Position numbers and translations under genes: made by a program. From Acidiferrobacteraceae bacterium (GTDB taxonomy: Bacteria; Pseudomonadota; Gammaproteobacteria; Acidiferrobacterales; Acidiferrobacteraceae): a DNA stretch of 7,665 nucleotides. Of this stretch, positions 7,298 through 7,665 are shown piece after piece (the stretch's first letter is position 1; each line of letters starts with the position of its first letter). The stretch spans positions 1 through 7,665 of the forward strand of contig DAHWKH010000015.1 in assembly GCA_027343725.1 (NCBI GenBank), read 5' to 3'. The notes beneath the pieces were generated by a model. The model made no database searches, had not been told where the DNA came from, and worked only from the letters and a program-made list of their open reading frames with translations.

Positions 7298-7302
7298 TCC
7301 TT
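7298..7302 (-). promoter_or_regulatory. Possible Shine-Dalgarno for pilS
   Basis: AAGGA is read on the minus strand just before the ATG at 7295. The 2-nt spacer is shorter than usual. It is the only purine-rich site near either candidate start and therefore gives modest support for the ATG over the TTG at 7331. Confidence 0.35.
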
Positions 7303-7334
7303 GAATTAGCACAGATCGGCCTTTCTGGCAAAGT

Positions 7335-7586
7335 TCAGGGGCGCCGCTCCGCGGCCTTTTTGTGTTCCGCGCAACAGAACCAGGCGCCGCCTGTCCCGGA
7401 AACGGCCTCGGAGCGCGGCACATAGAGTCCGCAATGGCGACAGGGGATCATATCGCCCGCCATCCGGACACGGCGCCGGACCGGCGTGGGGCGGTGGGGT
7501 GGCGCTGCGGGTCGTGCGGGCTTGAGGAGTCGCCGGACGATCCAGACGAGCCCCCACAATACGAACAGATCGACCAGAAGAGGCAC
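7335..7586 (-). CDS. PP0621-family small membrane-anchored protein with a zinc-ribbon-like Cys/His motif
   Basis: This 83-residue protein has an N-terminal hydrophobic helix (about residues 2-18), a basic and Pro-rich linker (19-41), and a compact C-terminal module. The module has Cys49-x2-Cys52 (CRHCGLYVPRSEA) and later CCAEH with Cys71, Cys72 and His75. The CxxC...CxxH spacing suggests one bound zinc on the cytoplasmic side. The pattern matches the uncharacterised PP0621-type proteins that, as I recall, often sit next to pilS in gammaproteobacteria. Function is unknown. Its stop is 39 nt before the pilS ATG, so the two genes probably share a transcript. The start is GTG at 7586; no upstream in-frame ATG exists, and the internal ATGs (Met42, Met46) would remove the membrane helix. 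Only a weak GAGAG lies upstream as a ribosome site. Confidence 0.8.
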   Translation of the reverse strand: MPLLVDLFVLWGLVWIVRRLLKPARPAAPPHRPTPVRRRVRMAGDMIPCRHCGLYVPRSEAVSGTGGAWFCCAEHKKAAERRP

Positions 7587-7603
7587 GGGTATGGACTGTT
7601 CTC

Positions 7604-7665
<62 letters not shown>

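Overview
The window holds part of a type IV pilus (T4P) locus from a GC-rich Gram-negative bacterium. The gene content (PilW/PilX/PilY1 minor-pilin cluster, a PilS with six membrane helices, a sigma54-activator PilR, a PP0621-type small protein and a tRNA-Pro with encoded CCA) best fits a gammaproteobacterium. I cannot assign a genus.

Layout on the + strand: the last 42 codons of pilW (2-130), pilX (127-714) and pilY1 (718-4164). The three genes are packed end to start and read as one operon continuing from the left edge. They encode two minor pilins thought to sit in the pilus-tip priming complex and the large secreted PilY1 tip adhesin/retraction modulator. After pilY1 comes a 126-bp convergent gap (4165-4290) with only weak hairpins. 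The pilE gene that often follows pilY1 is not there.

Layout on the - strand, reading right to left: a tRNA-Pro(CGG) cut by the right edge (7608-7665), a small membrane-anchored zinc-ribbon-like protein of the PP0621 type (7335-7586), the sensor kinase pilS (5643-7295) and the response regulator pilR (4291-5646). All four point the same way with gaps of 21 nt, 39 nt and a 4-nt overlap, so they may share transcripts. PilS/PilR is the two-component system that senses pilin in the inner membrane and drives sigma54-dependent pilin transcription. Structural and regulatory arms of one machine therefore meet tail to tail here.

This is mostly a recognisable housekeeping T4P region; I see no mobile element, CRISPR array or defence system. 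The most unusual material is in PilY1. Its VWA metal site has Gly at the last position of DxSxS, a second intact DxSxSM lies 81 residues further on, long insertions split the VWA fold, and a near-pure glycine linker precedes the C-terminal tail.
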